Shown here: positions 4,697-5,019 of the stretch, in pieces
How positions within the stretch are numbered: the stretch's first letter is position 1
Layout of the letters: each line of letters starts with the position of its first letter
NCBI GenBank assembly: GCA_028713875.1
Contig: JAQTNM010000124.1
Location: forward strand, 1 to 5,019
Direction: 5' to 3'
Source: Candidatus Omnitrophota bacterium
Lineage (GTDB): Bacteria > Omnitrophota > Gorgyraeia > Gygaellales > Profunditerraquicolaceae
DNA length: 5,019 nucleotides
Made by a program: the position numbers and the translations under genes
Notes under the pieces: model-generated
Told to the model about the DNA's origin: nothing
Seen by the model: the letters and a program-made list of their open reading frames with translations, nothing else
The model's database searches: none

Positions 4697-5019
4697 TTAT
4701 CCCCGGCTGCCGTATTTTCCCACCAGCGGCACAAAAACGCAATCACAGATCTTGCGCAGATTAAGCTGATTTCCCTCTTTTACTCCTAAAGTCAAAGCCT
4801 GACTAAAGGAATCGCCCAGCGGCATAACAAGCCTGCCCCCCTCTTTTAACTGTTCAACCAGTGGTTCGGGTATACGAACGGTGGCAGCGGTTATGATAAT
4901 CCTGTCAAAGGGTGCTTCCTGCGGCCAACCCAAGGTGCCGTCGCCTGCCGTTATTTCGATATTCAGATAGCCAAATCTCTCAAGCAGCTCCTTTGCCATT
5001 TGCGCAAAGAGCGCGATCC
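4697..5019 (-). CDS. pcm: Protein-L-isoaspartate O-methyltransferase, C-terminal half (5' end beyond window)
   Basis: This enzyme repairs aged proteins by using S-adenosylmethionine to methylate abnormal L-isoaspartyl residues. Only the last 106 residues lie in the window; the frame is open through the right edge, and about half of the usual 200-220 residues are missing, including the N-terminal SAM-binding glycine motif. What is seen matches the family well: LLERFGYLNIEITAGDGTLG, then WPQEAPFDRIIITAA, then IPEPLVEQLKEGGRLVMPLG and a C-terminal VFVPLVGKYGSRG. The internal ATG at 4999 is not the start, because conserved sequence (LFAQMAKELLERFGY) continues upstream of it. It is the first visible gene of the pcm - membrane protein - cobO operon, with a two-base gap to the next gene. 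Confidence 0.93.
   Translation of the reverse strand, partial: IALFAQMAKELLERFGYLNIEITAGDGTLGWPQEAPFDRIIITAATVRIPEPLVEQLKEGGRLVMPLGDSFSQALTLGVKEGNQLNLRKICDCVFVPLVGKYGSRG

Noticed and set aside
4695..4742. 16-residue upstream extension of the COG2426 protein from the ATG at 4742
   Set aside because: It overlaps pcm and lacks family similarity; the ATG at 4694 has a GGGGAT ribosome binding site and operon-type spacing.

Overview
All genes recognised here lie on the minus strand, so transcription runs from the right edge of the window to the left. The organism is probably an uncultivated Gram-negative bacterium. The tandem prepilin genes, whose N-termini all contain FTLLELIVVIVILGILATLG, and the moderate GC content recall Candidatus Omnitrophota (former OP3). 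That placement is an inference from recognised sequence style, not a search result.

Layout in transcription order. (1) 5019-3697 is a tight operon: the 3' part of pcm (protein-L-isoaspartate O-methyltransferase), then a COG2426 / Sm_multidrug_ex membrane protein, then cobO (ATP:corrinoid adenosyltransferase). Junctions are a 2-base gap and a 4-base overlap. (2) 3696-3473 is non-coding. It holds a compact, strongly folded inverted repeat bounded by 9-base direct repeats, then a TTGACA-type promoter. (3) 3472-1957 carries three tandem type IV pilin-like genes with identical hydrophobic N-terminal helices and diverged, cysteine-bearing C-terminal domains. (4) 1928-1632 is a complete regulatory leader: sigma70-type promoter, cobalamin riboswitch with a canonical B12 box, and a 16-bp intrinsic terminator. 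(5) 1631-1 encodes BtuF (corrinoid-binding protein) and BtuC (permease, cut by the left edge). A btuD ATPase gene probably follows outside the window.

The functional theme is corrinoid salvage. BtuF and BtuC import corrinoids under riboswitch feedback, and CobO converts them to the adenosyl form. The three pilin genes and the folded element separate the adenosyltransferase from the uptake genes. They have their own promoter and no obvious link to B12, so they look like an independent surface-structure cassette next to, or inserted into, a B12 neighbourhood.

No convincing novel defence system, CRISPR array, tRNA, rRNA or insertion sequence is visible. The items most worth a second look are the folded element at 3577-3668 and the pilin trio with its differing cysteine patterns.
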